64,000 bases of DNA from Wolfiporia cocos (GCA_029448655.1 JACCLO010000011.1:2232001-2296000); one strand, 5' to 3'; positions 34,704 to 48,068 are shown, numbered from the stretch's first letter. Program-made: numbers and translations. The notes: generated by a model from the letters alone, not told the origin.

Positions 34704-37700
34704 CTATTCTTCTGTCGCGTCCCTGTATGCCGCCTTCATCTCCTCTGCCTCCTGGATCATGCTTGCGCTCTTTGGTGCACGCGGGCGGAGCACTCTTGTT
34801 GACGCGGGAACTGAGTGCGCGACCTTCTTTGCGCGCTTCGCTCTGGAAGTCTGATACGTGGGAGGGTTCTCAGCCTCCGACGCGGCATCTGAGCTACCGA
34901 CGTCTTCTCTGGTGCGTTTCTTTGTCCGACGAGCGCCTGCCTGCGACTTGGTCCTCGTGGGTGCCGTATCTATTGCGAGCTTGGCCTGCGCGTTAGTCTT
35001 GGAGACCCGTGGCCGCCTCTGATTGGGCACTACCTCTGCAGAGGCTAACGCAGACTGTTGTGTGGCGTTGGCTTCAGCACTGAGGCGCTGCTCCTGCGCC
35101 GCTGCAGCCTCGGCTATTTCTAGCATGGTCTTCGGCATCAATGTTTGTCCATTAACTTGATGCAGCGGCGACGATGGAACAACTTCTTCCGCGTCGCCAT
35201 CTTCGTGTTCATCATTGCTAGCTCGTTCGTATAGATCATCATTGTCGTCGGCCATAATGCCATCATTGGAGCCACCTTCTACTTCAATGGTAGTTAATGA
35301 TGGAGTCTTCGGTGATTGAGGCAGTTCATGCATGTTCCTTGGTAGGGTGTACGGTTGTACAACGTCATCCGCCCCCGTAAGGAAGCCGCCTTCTTGCTGA
35401 ACATCCTGAGAGTCGTAGAGGATGGTGAGGACCTTTATGGCATACAGTGGTGCTACATTGATTATTACCTCTTCGTTGGCATTTGCAGGTGAGCTTCCGC
35501 GCGGTTCTACATCTGCGTACTGTTCTTGTAGTCGCTGTCGAATGCGGAGCCCTTGAATGAGCTTTGTCCATCGTTTAATTACTTGCTCTTCTCGTTTTGC
35601 ACGTCGCTTCTCCTCGGCATCATGCTCAGCCTCCCAATATGCCTTTTAAGGTGGTTGCATCAGTATGATGATCCTGTCCACTGTCAAACAGGCTCCAATC
35701 GCTGCTAGACTGACCTCGAGGACAGCTTGTTCATTCTCCGCGGCAATCACGATTCCTGTGAGCACAGGAAAAGCTCTACGTTTCTTGAACTCAAAACCTG
35801 TCTAGAGAAGGGCTTCCGTCAATTATTTTGAATTGATGAAGAGCATACGTACGACAGCTTCGGCATAGTCGAAGCCCAACTGTCGTGCGATCTTCGCCGC
35901 TCCTCTGTCTAGGGAGAATGCAGTGGTCAGACGGCTCAATGTCGTATCATCTAAGTATCAACTCACAAGGGATGTGAACTGCCCCCGCTGGCAACATGGA
36001 AGGGACATACAGGTCTATGTTCCCGAAGTCATTCTTGGGCACCTTCCCCTGAATCATACCATAAGGAGTCAGTGGTGAAGCTGCGCTTCATACAACTAAG
36101 TCTCACGTTTACGACTGGATCGGGCCTGTAAAGCTCCGTCTGGCTTTCTGCGTAAAGGCCCTGCATAACGCCGTCTTCACTGGCGAAGCCTGCACCGTCC
36201 GCTTCCCCACTCTCTATCTTGTCTCTTTGCTCGGACAATGCCATTTCTATTGCCCGTTGCTTGTTGACGGTCATAGCCCGCTGCTTGACCCATTTCATAG
36301 GCTGTGCGCCTTCACGAACTCTCCGCCCCTGACGCGTCCAGTTTTCTGCGGTCTTCAAAGAAAGCACAGAGGAACGTGCGTAGACAGGTTCTCCACGGAA
36401 TTTGCCTAGTTCGATCATGGGATAAATCACTTCGTCCCGCTTCAAATGACGTTCCAGAACATAGCTGTGGGAGATGTTGGCACTAGAATCTTACGTATGT
36501 ATAATTGTCAGGACGCACATAGGGTGGTCCTTGAAACCTCCCATGGTTGTTGGCATTCCTTCAGTGAGCTGATTCGTTTGTAATTCTTCATCTTCGAGAT
36601 CGTCTCTGTGCTATAGATTGCAATAAAAGAAGCTGTCAGTATCGCATTTCAGCCGCGATGGTGCCCGCTAGCAGCAGCGTGCTTCTGCCAAGCAAGCGCC
36701 ACTAGCATGAGTACCGCTCACCAGTTGATATGGCCGCTTGACAAGAGCAATGATCCTTTCCCACCACTTTTTGCGGCCCTTGCCCCCCTGCTGCATTTTC
36801 GCGACTTTGGCACTATAATCCCTGGCATATCTAGGGGTGACATCCTTCGCGAAGCCATCTTCCTCGAATGCGACTACATACACCATTCGGTTCTCGACCT
36901 TCGTGGGCCGGACCCGGTCCGGTTTGGTATTGGCGGTAGGATTCTGAGTAGGGTCAAACGCTTTGCGTTTGTTGACAGTACAGCGAATGGGGTCAACAGG
37001 CAGCCAGCGTGTGTCCGGTTTGGAGAAAACCTCCGTCCAGAACACAGGCGGCGTCGTAGTTGGATCTGGAGTCCGGGCTCCTGTATAGTGTAGCGGTTAA
37101 TTTCCAAAATTTATCATTCACTACACTTCGCATTACAAACACATACTTCTTGGTGGCTGAACAGTAGCCACAGATCCGAGCTTGCGACCTTTAGTCTTCC
37201 GTAGTTTGATGGTGTGTGGCGCCTTCTGCTTATCGACAGCACTCGCAGGCGCTACGGGCTCTCCATCAAGTCGTTGGGCAGCACCTGAGAACGCGCCATT
37301 ATCTGTCACCTTGCTTCTGCCAGGGGTGCTGGTAGCAGTGGACGGCGCGGCGGGAATCTCAATCTCCTCCATATCCATATCCTCTTCGTCGTCTTCGTCG
37401 TCGGCGATGGCTTTCTCTTTGCCTTTCCCTTTCCCTTTCGCAGACGCGTCTTTCTTCTTTACGGTCGGCGTCTTCGGCTTACCGACACCTGCTTGCCATG
37501 GCACACTCTGCAAGCTGACGACTAACCGCGCGGGGATACCGAGCGCCCTACACAACGCCGTGAACAGCTGTGCACTAGTATCTCGCGAGCCGCGCATCAT
37601 CAGCGCATGCTTCATAAGGCTCTTCGGGCTCCGGATGACCTCGCCGTCCTCCTCTTCGTCCGAGTCGGAATCGCGGGCACGGGCCTTGCCCTTGCCCTTC

Positions 37701-38373
37701 GGATCTGCTGCAATCGTCCTCTGTACCTCATCCCAGGTGCGGTTCTTGATATGCCCAGTGAGCTCGACGCGAAAGTTCTGAGACCACCATCCTGCGAGGC
37801 GTGTGATAGCGGCCTCAAAGAGACGGCCGCGCATCACGGCCTCCGGGACGCGGCTCTTGGTGATGTTCGCGAATGCATTTTGCAAATGCAGCGGAGTGAT
37901 GGACATGAGACGAGCCTGTGCATTAATGGTGTATTATCTTGAGCAATGGTGCGCGCAATGATAGGCAGTGACGTACGTGCAATAGCCGATCGTTGAGCCA
38001 TTTGTTGCGGATTTTTGCATTCGCGAGGAGCGCGACTGTGTGGACTTGATGACATGACAGGCGAGCTAGGCGTTCAGCATACAGCTGCTCCGCGCGTGGA
38101 TTCTTCCTGTGAGCAAGAACGAACCCTTCAGGTTCACATTTCCTTCTGGATCACGATAATGGTTGCGTACTTCGGTGAACCATCTTTCTTCCCCCGTTTC
38201 TGCGTTTGAATTGTGATCTCAATATGCGGACGTTCCGAAGGGCCTTCTTCGTGATCCTCTGCTGAGATTGCAAGGGCTGGTTGCTCTGCGTGTGGAACGA
38301 CTACCTCCTCCCAGTCGAAGTCGTCGTCGCTGTCGGCTTCTACAGCAGAGCTATTGTCGATGCTGGCAGACAT
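34704..38373 (-). CDS. RAD4: DNA-damage recognition protein Rad4/XPC
   Basis: Ten exons (38373-38171, 38106-37977, 37915-37147, 37080-36722, 36610-36519, 36464-36107, 36048-35967, 35908-35853, 35801-35715, 35642-34704) give 1024 residues. The transglutaminase-like fold is seen from HTVALLANAKIRNKWLNDRL through RDTSAQLFTALCRALGIPARLV and VFWTEVFSKPDTRWLPVDP, interrupted by a low-complexity acidic/lysine insert. The beta-hairpin domains follow: MGGFKDHPIYVLERHLKRDE (BHD1), GKFRGEPVYARSSVLSLKTAE and NWTRQGRRV (BHD2), and VPKNDFGNIDLYVPSMLPAG with KIARQLGFDYAEAVTGFEFK (BHD3). Rad4 with Rad23 finds helix distortions to start nucleotide-excision repair. The C-terminal third is disordered and basic. 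A 36-nt GTAATA..AAG stretch at 35433-35468 has no stop and is kept as coding. Confidence 0.93.
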
Positions 38374-38992
38374 GTTGACGATACTTCTTATATGTATTGT
38401 GTGGTGTTGTACAGGTCCTCTTGTAACCACTGCGTTGGATAGGTATCAAATACAAGTTGAAGGATTATAGCGTTCGTTTGCTTTGTACTCGTTCAAGCAG
38501 GCTGAGCACACGTGAGGTATAGGAAGAATGAAGTGTTAACACTGTCAATAGCTGATCGTTGCAAACTGCAGTATGCGCCTGCAGCAACACTTGGAAGAAA
38601 GCCAAAGCGCGTCGCAAATGAGTCGCGCATGTCATGTGCGATGACTCTAAATTATGTAATCTGCTAAGAAACGCGCTCACGGGATGTACGCGTCGATCCC
38701 TCCGGCGCCAGTCACAGACATTGACAAGGCCCCACAGGTTTACAAAGCGTATTCGTTACTCAGATTGTCAGGTCGTCACGCATGCTTTGGAATGAAAAGG
38801 AGAATCATATTGCGGATCTATTATATTTGTACAACTGCTCCCAGCGCAGTTAGTGGTACAGGAGAGCATGACACGTAAGAGTTATCAGCGGCGAGAGCAA
38901 CGATACTAAGGCTACATAGATATCCGAGATTGCGAAGTCCGTGGTGGAGGTTGTACCCAACACTACACACCCCTTGGCAGCGAGCAGGGCGC
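38374..38992. other. Spacer between RAD4 start and HAD gene stop
   Basis: 619 bp. It contains the RAD4 promoter and the 3' end of the minus-strand phosphatase. A short minus ORF (38465-38680) has no recognisable feature. Confidence 0.4.
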
Positions 38993-40140
38993 TCACTCGA
39001 GGATGGTGAACTTGAGCTTGAGCTGGCCGTCAATCTCGACGGTCTCGCATTGGACCTTGTTCATGTTCTCCACAAGGAAGTGTGCGCCGCAGTTCTCGAT
39101 CTTCGAACGCTCGTGCGACGTGCAGACAGCGATGACCGTCGCGCCGGAGGCGACACCTGCCCTGATGCCCGAGGGCGAGTCCTCGAAGACAACGCAATTC
39201 TTCGCGTCGTAGCCAAGGCACTTCGCGGCGAGCAGGAAGGGGTCGGGTGCGGGCTTGCCAGCCTTGAGACGCTTGTCGTCAGCGGTGATGGTGACTGGTG
39301 GTGGGGTGATGCCGACACGGGTCATGCAACCGTAAGCTGCACGGCCACAGTCAGAAACCAGTTCGAATCTGAACCAGTAGGCAAAACTTACCATAGGTCT
39401 TAGCACCTGAGGTGGCAACTGCATATCGCCCCTCGGGGATAGACCCAATCATCCTCTTCACACCAGGGAGAATGCGGACGGAGCGGTCGACCGCAGCGGC
39501 TTCCTCCTGCCATGCCTCGAGTTGGTGGATCTTCTCCTCCTTCGTGGGCTCGAACACGCTCTCCTGGTCCTCCTCGACCGTCGTATCCACAACGCGGGCA
39601 CGGTCAGCGGCAGACATGGTGAGCAGGCTGCTGACGCGGTTCAGGAATGATGGGCGTCTGCGGAATGCGGCGAGGTTGCCGAGGCCGCCGGCGAACGACG
39701 ACGCTCGAGATGAGGTGCGGGACGAGGGCACCGAGCCGGAGGAGGAGAGTGCGGGAGTGCTCGCGCCGGAGGCGGCTGGCGAAGCGAGCGGCGAGTTCTG
39801 GCGGGAGCCGGGACCGTGCTTGTGGTACGCATCGGCGAAGTAGAGAATCGACTCCTCAAAGGCCTGAACCTCGTCGTCCATCTCGTGCGCCTTGATGTGA
39901 GGCTTGAACTGCGCAAGGTTGTCGACGGCGCGCTTGCCATGGGTGGCGGCGATCACGTAGGCCGGGTCCTGCCCAATGTCCTTCGCAACCTTGCCCCAGG
40001 CAGCCTCAACCGCTGCAATGGAGTCGGTGAGGGTACCGTCCTGTGATGTCGGTTAGAACAAGACCGCCACACGTAGGCTGCAGGAGACTTACCATGTCGA
40101 AGAGGACAGCGTCAGTGTAGAACACCTGAGTGGAAGACAT
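38993..40140 (-). CDS. HAD-superfamily phosphatase, GPP/DOG-like, with Ser-rich cap insert
   Basis: Three exons (40140-40093, 40040-39392, 39336-38993) give 346 residues. HAD motif I is LFDMDGTLTDS (the first Asp is the nucleophile, split by intron 1). Motif II is AVATSG, the motif-III lysine lies in KAGKPAPDPFLLA, and motif IV is VVFEDSPSGIRAG. The cap start (HGKRAVDNLAQFKPHI) and the overall course match yeast Gpp1/Dog-type glycerol-3-phosphate or sugar-phosphate phosphatases, which act in the cytosol. Known members have about 240-250 residues. Here residues of about 88-185 are an extra Ser/Pro/Arg-rich stretch (SPLASPAASGASTP, SSRTSSRASS) inside the cap domain. This looks like a phosphorylation-rich regulatory insert; it is encoded in exon 2 with no splice sites that would remove it. 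Confidence 0.88.
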
Positions 40141-43100
40141 CGTGAAGGATATAGTCGGTGAAGTCAAGGATGTGGAGGTCGTGGTACTGGTGGAAGTGAG
40201 GGAGTCCGAGGTAGACACTTGGGCTTATATGCGCTTGGTTAGCTCGGGGTTGTTCGAGTTCAGACTGAACGTCGGGCTGAGGATGTCGGACAACATGTCG
40301 GCCCTCTTATATGTCTCGGATACCGCAGAGCGGCGGGTCGTGGGAATGAGCCCTCGGGGCTTGGCCGCAGCGAAAAATGAGCGGCTACCAAAAGCGGCGG
40401 ATCGTGGAGCAGAAAGTGGCACGGCATAGGGGGTGCAAGAAACCGCTCCGTGTCTCTGGAAATGGGGTGGCGTGGCAGAGGCGGTTCGGCAAACTTTCAA
40501 ACGGGCCAGTAACAGAGCGGCGCACCACGTAAGTCAAGCTCCAAGCGTCGTCAAATACCTCGCCTTCCTGTTTAGGACTGGAGGTCCAAATCCCAAGTAT
40601 CGATGCTGGCGTTGAGTCCAAAAAGGCAATGCCCTCTTGCACAGCCAGATCGGGATACTTCGCGAATCGGTGCCTTCTGGCTATTCATGGCGCCGCGCTC
40701 CATCAACGCCGCGTTTATCTTTGGGGTCTCTTCCGATTGCATTCATACACGGAAGTTAGGTGACCTGGTCGCTACCGCTCTTTGGGAGCACAACCGCTCT
40801 GGATACACGCAGACATGAACAGCGATTGTCGACGTGTGTGCAGCAACACGCGAAAGTTTTGCCAAGTGGTGGTAATTCGACTAGACGTACGCGTGAATGA
40901 ATTCGTCACCGCGACGGGAGGGCCTTCGTCACTGCAAGCATCCTCGCCGTGCGGCTGCTCAGTAGCGCTAGCGCGAGGCTGTACGTTGCTCGTTATGAAA
41001 CGAGGGTTGTCCGCTACACAACGGCGGTTGTGGAAGAGGTGATGCACAGTGAACGTTTACAACAGACGACCGGTGACGAATGCGGCGGGCGCCAGCAGGC
41101 AAACATTGTGGCTGTGACTCGCCCCGCCCCACCAGCTCACCCCTGCCCTGCGTTGCGTATTCAACGTCACTGCGCTTGACGAGAGTCCGCGAGACATCCT
41201 TTCACACACGTCCGACCTCCGTGCCCGAACCGAGACAACCGTTGTCTTCTCAACTCATGCCGGCTATCTTGGGGTGCATGTTTCGTCCGAAGTGGCGCAG
41301 ATAAGCGACTCATAACGGTACCATGGCGCGTGCGCCTTTGTGCGCCTCATCACAGCGAACTACCGCGAGCCATCGGCCCAGGGTACTTCTGCTGTCGTGT
41401 CTTAATCAACTGAAACGCCGTCGGGCGATACTTACTATTTCCGTCGCCGCCTGGCGCACACCGATGACCGGAAGGTGAAACTCGCGTGGAGCGCGGCAGG
41501 GAAACGCTCCCCAGATCAGTGGGCGTCTATAAAGGACTTGCCAAGTTTGCACATACGGCATGCTTTTCGCGAGACGTCATGCAAGTCTGTGTGTATTCAT
41601 TCTGCTACCCGGGATTCTCAGACGATAGAAGGACAGTGGTAGCAATATTTGGCTCCACCAACATGTCACCCCAGATCAGTTTGGCGGAGGGGTACGCACG
41701 GAGGGCGGTTAGTATATGGGCAAGGTCGCCTTCCCGCTCGCTTCGAACGCTACTTGGCCGCGAGTGCTCGTCATGCACCCTTCCGTCTGCTTTCCAGGGG
41801 CCGTTTCCACTCTACCGCGCACATGGAATAAACATCCGAAGACAGGCCACTTGCCCGTTAGCGTGTGCTACTCCACCACGACGAGGACGAGTAGGGATGC
41901 GAGCATAATACACTCACGCTCACACGTGATTGACAGGTATAGTTTGAAGAAGCTCGTCTATCTCCCAATCACTTCCTCTTTCAACCCTCCTTACACTTCA
42001 CTGCTCACAAGCGACCGAAGGGGCAGCGGCAGCGACAAGCTTTCACCGGCATGGTCTATGCGCCGTTCGGCGGTACTCACGCAGTGCGCCCCATGGCGCA
42101 CGGATCTGCCGAACATAGTTCGAGTCGGACGCGCGCTATCTGCCTTCTCATTCCCAGCTGCATTTAGGTTACAGATTACAGAGCGACTTCTTTCAGGGGG
42201 TATTTTGCGTTCGCAAACGACCGCCGTTGTGCAGCAAGTAGATCCGTTTGTCCCGTGAGACCCTCAGCAGGTCGTGGTTCCGTGCATTCGCCTGAATCTT
42301 GATTGATTGGCCATGTTCCGTATTGAACGCTGATAGTACTTCAATACCGATGATTGTGGTGGCGTCCGTGGTTCTTGCCCTCCTTGTGAGCGTAGGCCCA
42401 TCGATGTGCTCCTCCGCGCAGACGCGTATTCACAATAGCATCGTAGGATAACGCGTTATGCGCAACATACAATCGCTTGCCCTGAGTGCAGAACGATTCC
42501 ACTACGACTTCCTAGAATCCGTGCTGACAGACACATGCACATGCACACAGTGCAGAACACCAGGGCCAACGTGATCAGGCTGGGTTTGGCGTTCTGTACG
42601 ATTGGTGGGCATGATAGCATTTGGTTGGCCCTCCTGCGCAATTCTGATCTCAACATTGCAGGATAGGACTCGCGGTGCAAAATTTGACAAAATCGTTTTC
42701 GCCGGTGCAGACCTGCCGCAGATTGGCCTCTTTTCGACGTGTGTATGCTGCTTGCGTTATGCGCAAAAACGGCCATGTCGAGCTCGTCTGGACTCGTTCA
42801 TATTTAGCATCACTGTTAAGCTATCGGTGTTACTTCTGCTCCCAGGCACACGCTTTGTGACGGTTGACGATCATGAAATGGCACGTCCTTTGTGGGCGTG
42901 GACACGTTCATATTGAACACTTTAGAGCGAGAGGCGCGTTTCAGTAAGTAGATTCACTGATATGTCCCGACGGTCGCGCGACGGTGCGGCCGCATCAGGT
43001 TATGTCAGTCTCGGGGTTCGATGGCTCATCGTCGCCCGACACGTTATCTGTATTGCCTTCGATACAACTCACAACAACTCGGGATCAACTATGAGCCTCT

Positions 43101-46025
43101 TGCGCTGCTTTCCGCCCCTCTCCAGTACTTGAAGATAATGCCTGTCCGGTGAAGTCGATCACGATGAAACACATACGAATGTATGTCGGGGATGAGCATG
43201 CGTTATGAACGGCGGCCCATTCGTACGCATGAGTCGCCTCTCGCACAGAGATCCACTGATATGGCCCACCGTTCATCCACGCCCGCGCGACGAAACAGCC
43301 GTATCGAGCGTGTTCCTCTTCTCTATAGCAGCAGGCTTCAGTATTCAGCAGTGCTCTACAGACGATTTGCAGGCGCTTCCCTTTCCCAAGCTTCCTGAAC
43401 TTTGGCTCCGGTGCTCAGCGACGATCGTATCGTGTGTCTGTTTGCCTTTTGTGGGACGGGCGCGGCGGGCCCGTCGATTTTGACTCTTTCGCACACAGGA
43501 ATCGCCGTTCCTAGATCCGCTGATATTTCCGTCCGTGCCAAAAGCGAGGACTTCGTGGTCTACGGAGGCCTATGAAGGTCCTCCGTCTCCTCCGTGCAGG
43601 TCACGCACGCACGTTGCCTCTGCCCATGCACACTCCCAAAGACATACTGCCGCGATGGGAACCGCGCATCGAGGAGAGCTATCAATAATGGCGACGCGAC
43701 CCCCTTCCCGCGAGCTTACTCCACCGCCGCACTAGCACACCTGCGTACGCTCCACTGCCGCAGCCCGCCGTTATCGCGCGCAGTCTGTGCGAAGGAGATG
43801 CCGGTCTGAATCCAAACCGCCTATCGCGCGAGGCGGATCGTCGGTGTTCGCGAAGACTTCGTGCGGGTGCGGACGCCCGTTCTCCGTGTCTGTTCTGCGC
43901 CTTGCCGCGCCTGGACGACTGCCTCCGCTGCTCCGGGCGTGCGTGGTCGTTCTCGGATTTCGGTGTCACATTTCCGTGTCGCCGCACAGATCTGCGCATC
44001 CGGATCGGCATCACAAGTCCGCGTCCGTTGCGATCGTGACCATGCCGCGATACTGGAGCGCACGCATTTGCCGAGCCAGTTTACTTTGATGCGTCGGTCG
44101 ATATTCCGCTCGTACATACTACGTCAACATATCCCGAGACTTACTATGCAGGTACGTCAACCTATAGGACGTCCTCGAGAGGGCTACGGTCTAACCTGAT
44201 TTTCTAGGCATGCTCGTAGGATTGGGCATCATAGGTGGCAGTACGTGCGTTTAAATTCTACCGTCATGGAGATCACTTGCACAAGGAAACCTGACAATTG
44301 TTTCTGCTACCAGTTGCGCCATGGTTGATCCTAGTGAAGATGTGGGTTCATACGCGATAGGTGCGCTATTTTTCCGGAGATTTCTACAGGTCCGAAACAC
44401 GAAGAGCATCTGCGAAAGCCAGACTCTGGTGTGTAGCGTGCAATCCACCCCATAGCAGCATTATGGAGGATACAGGAGCTGCATTTCCCAGCCGACGCTA
44501 ACGCCCCCAAATAGCCACATCGGTGCATCGTTGAGCCCGTCCATAGTTGGGGGGCGAGCCACTCTGATGGGGACAACTGTGGAGCGGGTTGTGCCGGCAT
44601 ATTGCCTGCCCGAGTTGAGCTACGATCTATCGTGCTGATGCATGGCCGGCGCACGTATGCCTAGCCTTGTCGTGTGCACTCGGAATGAGGCGCGCTTATG
44701 TTTTGCCTGTCACTTTATGGAGCCCACGCGGAATCCGCGGGTTTCTGGACTGGTTTGTTTTCATACATGCGGCGTGCGAGACTCTGAGGCTGGCTCGGGC
44801 ACGCGCCATGGAATTGACTGGGTGCCTACGAGTCTCGCGTTGAGGTTCAATGGACGATTCGATGAGAATGATGGTCGAGTAAGGATTTAGACCTCTCAAG
44901 TATGTATCATACGAGTAGAGGCGGTTCAGTAATAATAATTATGATTCGGCTTTTCCCAAGTGGATTGAAATGAGGAGCAGTAGGATGTGACTTCAACAAT
45001 ATCCCACGACGCGAGCAAAATGAATACGCTTATACGGTTCGACGAGGTCGACGCTATGCTCTGCGGAATCCTTTGTTGGGGATACTTTTCTCCCTAGCCA
45101 AAATAATCGTTCGCAAATCATTTCTGGTGACCTTAGGAACGGGTGCTCAAGCCCTCAGCGCTGAGGCTCCGGTAAGACTTGTCGTGCCCCGAAATCGCCA
45201 CTCAAGATATAACGCGCCATTGGCAGGGCAGCACCATTACAATAGTCGTGCGTCATGTATTCTTCCCTTACATGAAAGCCAGTATGTTGTGTAGTAAAAT
45301 ATGAACTACCTTCCACATGTTACATAGCTCACTATATGCTACAGGTTACATAAGCAAAGCGCCACTGTGGCGAAGAGCAAGTGGCGCGATTAGTGGCAAT
45401 ATTTGGTCGTGTTAGAATACAAAGTCTTTGCTGCCTGATCCAGTCACCGTCTGCATGTCCGCTCGAGGCTATATCTCGACTGATCCGCTGCGTAAAACAT
45501 GGTGTCTTTACTTTCTGTGTGATGGTTCAAGGCAGCGGAGTCGGCTTCCAGAGCAGATTGGTTTTTGAATCAAGGTGCGCCCACCTCCCGCTCATATCGG
45601 CGAGTATGTTGACTGAGCTAGGACGCTAGTCTCGCGTTCAGACAGACAAGGGGATACCCTGGAATGATGATCTCTTGGTACCTTCATTAGCTGTGCCACG
45701 ATGAAAGCACGCCGTGTGCTTGCTCCGCGGACTCCTTGCCCTCTCGGACTTCGACCGGGTTGATCGTAGCATCAGACGATATAAGATTACAACACAACAC
45801 AGGACGGAGCAAACAGGCGGATGGATAGAAAAAAAAATGAAGGGGCATCAAATAGTACAACCGATTGGGTCTCTTACGCTCCCACATCCCTTGCGGAGCT
45901 AGTCCCTCGGTCAGCAGAACCAGATCTCCTTGAAATACCTGGATCACTACGATTCTCAGGCTTAATGACTCCCTCGATCCCCCTGTCCCGGCAATCTACA
46001 GTGATTTTTGCATGCGCTGCGGCGA
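40141..46025. other. 5.9-kb region with no supported gene
   Basis: Only scattered ORFs under 180 codons, without domains. A consensus TATAAAG at 41528-41534 precedes an ATG at 41579 and an unremarkable ORF to 41908. Near 44207-44350 a splice-like arrangement would join GMLVGLGIIGG to IAPWLILVKMWVHTR, a possible remnant of a membrane protein, but no flanking exons fit. I see no transposon ends or coding domains. Confidence 0.35.
40225..40229 (-). promoter_or_regulatory. TATA box of the HAD phosphatase gene
   Basis: The minus strand reads GCGCATATAAGCCC about 85 bp upstream of the start codon at 40140, a suitable place and sequence for TBP. Confidence 0.5.
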
Positions 46026-48068
46026 TCAGAACGCATAGAAGCAGATCGGCACACCGAGGCGGACGCAGTTGCGAATCGCCATCGAGCGCAGTTTAGTGAC
46101 ATCCCTATTGTGAAGCAGGTACGTGAGATGCCAGTCGAGTTAGCAGGAATCATGGGACGCACTTTGGGATGACTTCATCGTCCTCGGCACGGTGGAGGAC
46201 CCAGCGAGTCGCCCAGCGGTCGTCCTCGCTCTCGGCGGCGCGTACGATAGGCCGCCTGTACAGGTGAGTCCAGATCGACATTGTGTACAATTTTTTCAAA
46301 TAAAAAGCGACGTACCTTCCCAGATAATCGTCGCCGGTCGTGTCTAGCGTCCAGCGGCTCGCCCAATAGTCCTTGGATACGTATTTGTCAGTGCGGTTGC
46401 GCCTAGGTATATCGGTGAGTACGAGGTCAGCAAAGATGAATGGTTGACTTACCCCGGCAGCAGTTCGTCCCCCCTTGTGTCGAGAATCCAACGCGTTGCC
46501 CACGGATCGTCGTCATGGTCGACGCGTCGGACGAGAGGACGCCTGAAATAATCCAAGTGAGTGGATGTACTTTGAGTTGGTGCGGTGCAGAAGAAGCTGA
46601 CGTACTGGTTCTGGTTCATATATTGGTCGCCCTCAGTGTCAAGGACCCAGCGATCGGCCATGGCGTCGCTCGAATATTCATCTGAAACGGCGTACCTACA
46701 GCAATGTCAGGATGGATGAAAGGTGATATTTGCTAGCGATACACTTACTTGGACAGATCCTCATCATCCGTAATGGCGGGGTACCAGTGGACATCGGTCG
46801 TCTCGGACGCGACGACGGACTCGCTACGAAGACATAGGTATATGAGCACAGATTGCACCAGATTCGCGTGTGGTCTGCATACCTGAAGACGTCTTTCCAA
46901 TATTGAACACCCGTGCCCTTGCCGGTTCCAATGGTCTGCAATGGCGCGGCGGCACTAACACACCATTGGTACCCGCAGACAACTACAACGAGCAGGTTAC
47001 TCACCCGAATGTCTCCTCGTCGACGCTCGCGTTGATGATGTCGAGCGCGGCCGTGGCATACTGGGCGACCTCGATCTCGGCGACGATCGCATTGAGGAGG
47101 TCGGTGTAAGCTCTCTTCAGGCTCGCCTCGACGTCTGCGACGACGTCGTCGAGGAGACGACGGTGCGCCTTCGCCTTAACCGCTGCGGCGTCGACATCAC
47201 GCGGCCGTCCCAGCTCGGCAAGCACGCCGTCGAGGAGGCGGGTGTGTGCATCCGTCTCCCCTGACTGGGTGACGGTGGCCTCCGCCTCCGGTGTCTGCAC
47301 CCGCTGTGCCAGCTGGCAGACAGGGCCTATCGGCAATCAAGTGTGAGTGGCTGTGGCCAACCCTATGCCCTGACAAGGGCCAACATAAAAAGCGGCAGGA
47401 CTCAAAGGTATGCTCACCCTGCTCCTTCTTTGCATTGACTGCCTCGTCTGCCTTTGTTGTCGCCGCCGCCCCACCCACGAGCGAATCGACCCACTCGATA
47501 GTTGCACTATCGGCCCCGATCGCGTCCCCATCGTAAGAGCACGGTGTTCGTGCCCCCGGCTCAGACGACTCGGTCGTCGACTCGCTGTTGCTTCGCTGAC
47601 GACCTACAGCGATCGGCTTGAATGTCGCGTGCTGTAGATCGTCCTATCCCGCTCAGCATCAGGTCGACTGATTATCAATCAGGTCATCAAAGTGATACTC
47701 ACAACTTCAATAGCCTTGTCCTCGGTCATAGCTATGTCAGATGAGTCCTAGAAGACATTGTGAGGTGAGCAGGGGATATATAATGGAGCATCCATGGTCG
47801 AACTCACGCATTGACCCTCGACTTGCATAACCATTATATATTCCTGGCTCAGGTCGCCCTTGACCTTTTTCACGTCCCAGTTCTGGCACAAGATATCCTC
47901 AAAGCTCGCTCGAGTGCCTCGAGGCCGAGGATGCGCTGTCGCACACCCTTTGACCGGCCTCGACAACCCCGCTCGACGAGGGATACGACTCGCAGGCAAC
48001 CTGGCAGGTTTGTCGCGAGTCGCGGGCTGACGCGCACCCTTGGGAAGGAAAGATGAAGGCTTTACCAT
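46026..48068 (-). CDS. Orphan protein with W..RW.LDT.GD repeats on symmetric exons
   Basis: Eleven exons (48068-47808, 47747-47703, 47643-47418, 47326-47005, 46954-46883, 46823-46749, 46695-46606, 46542-46453, 46402-46316, 46255-46163, 46104-46026) give 479 residues. The N-terminal 87 residues are basic and Pro/Arg-rich, followed by an acidic linker and a predicted helical domain (residues about 178-285, HTRLLDGVLAELG, HRRLLDDVVADVEASL). Six consecutive exons of 72, 75, 90, 90, 87 and 93 nt then all begin and end in phase 2. The last four each carry one copy of a repeat: MADRWVLDTEGD, WATRWILDTRGD, WASRWTLDTTGD and WATRWVLHRAED. The end is KLRSMAIRNCVRLGVPICFYAF. I do not recognise the family; no signal peptide or membrane segment is seen. 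Function unknown. Confidence 0.75.

Noticed and set aside
35433..35468. 36-nt GTAATA...AAG intron in RAD4
   Set aside because: It is shorter than any other intron here, in frame and stop-free; reading through is simpler.
41528..41908. TATA box plus ORF as a gene
   Set aside because: The TATAAAG is good but the ORF has no homology signal, no introns and chance-like composition.
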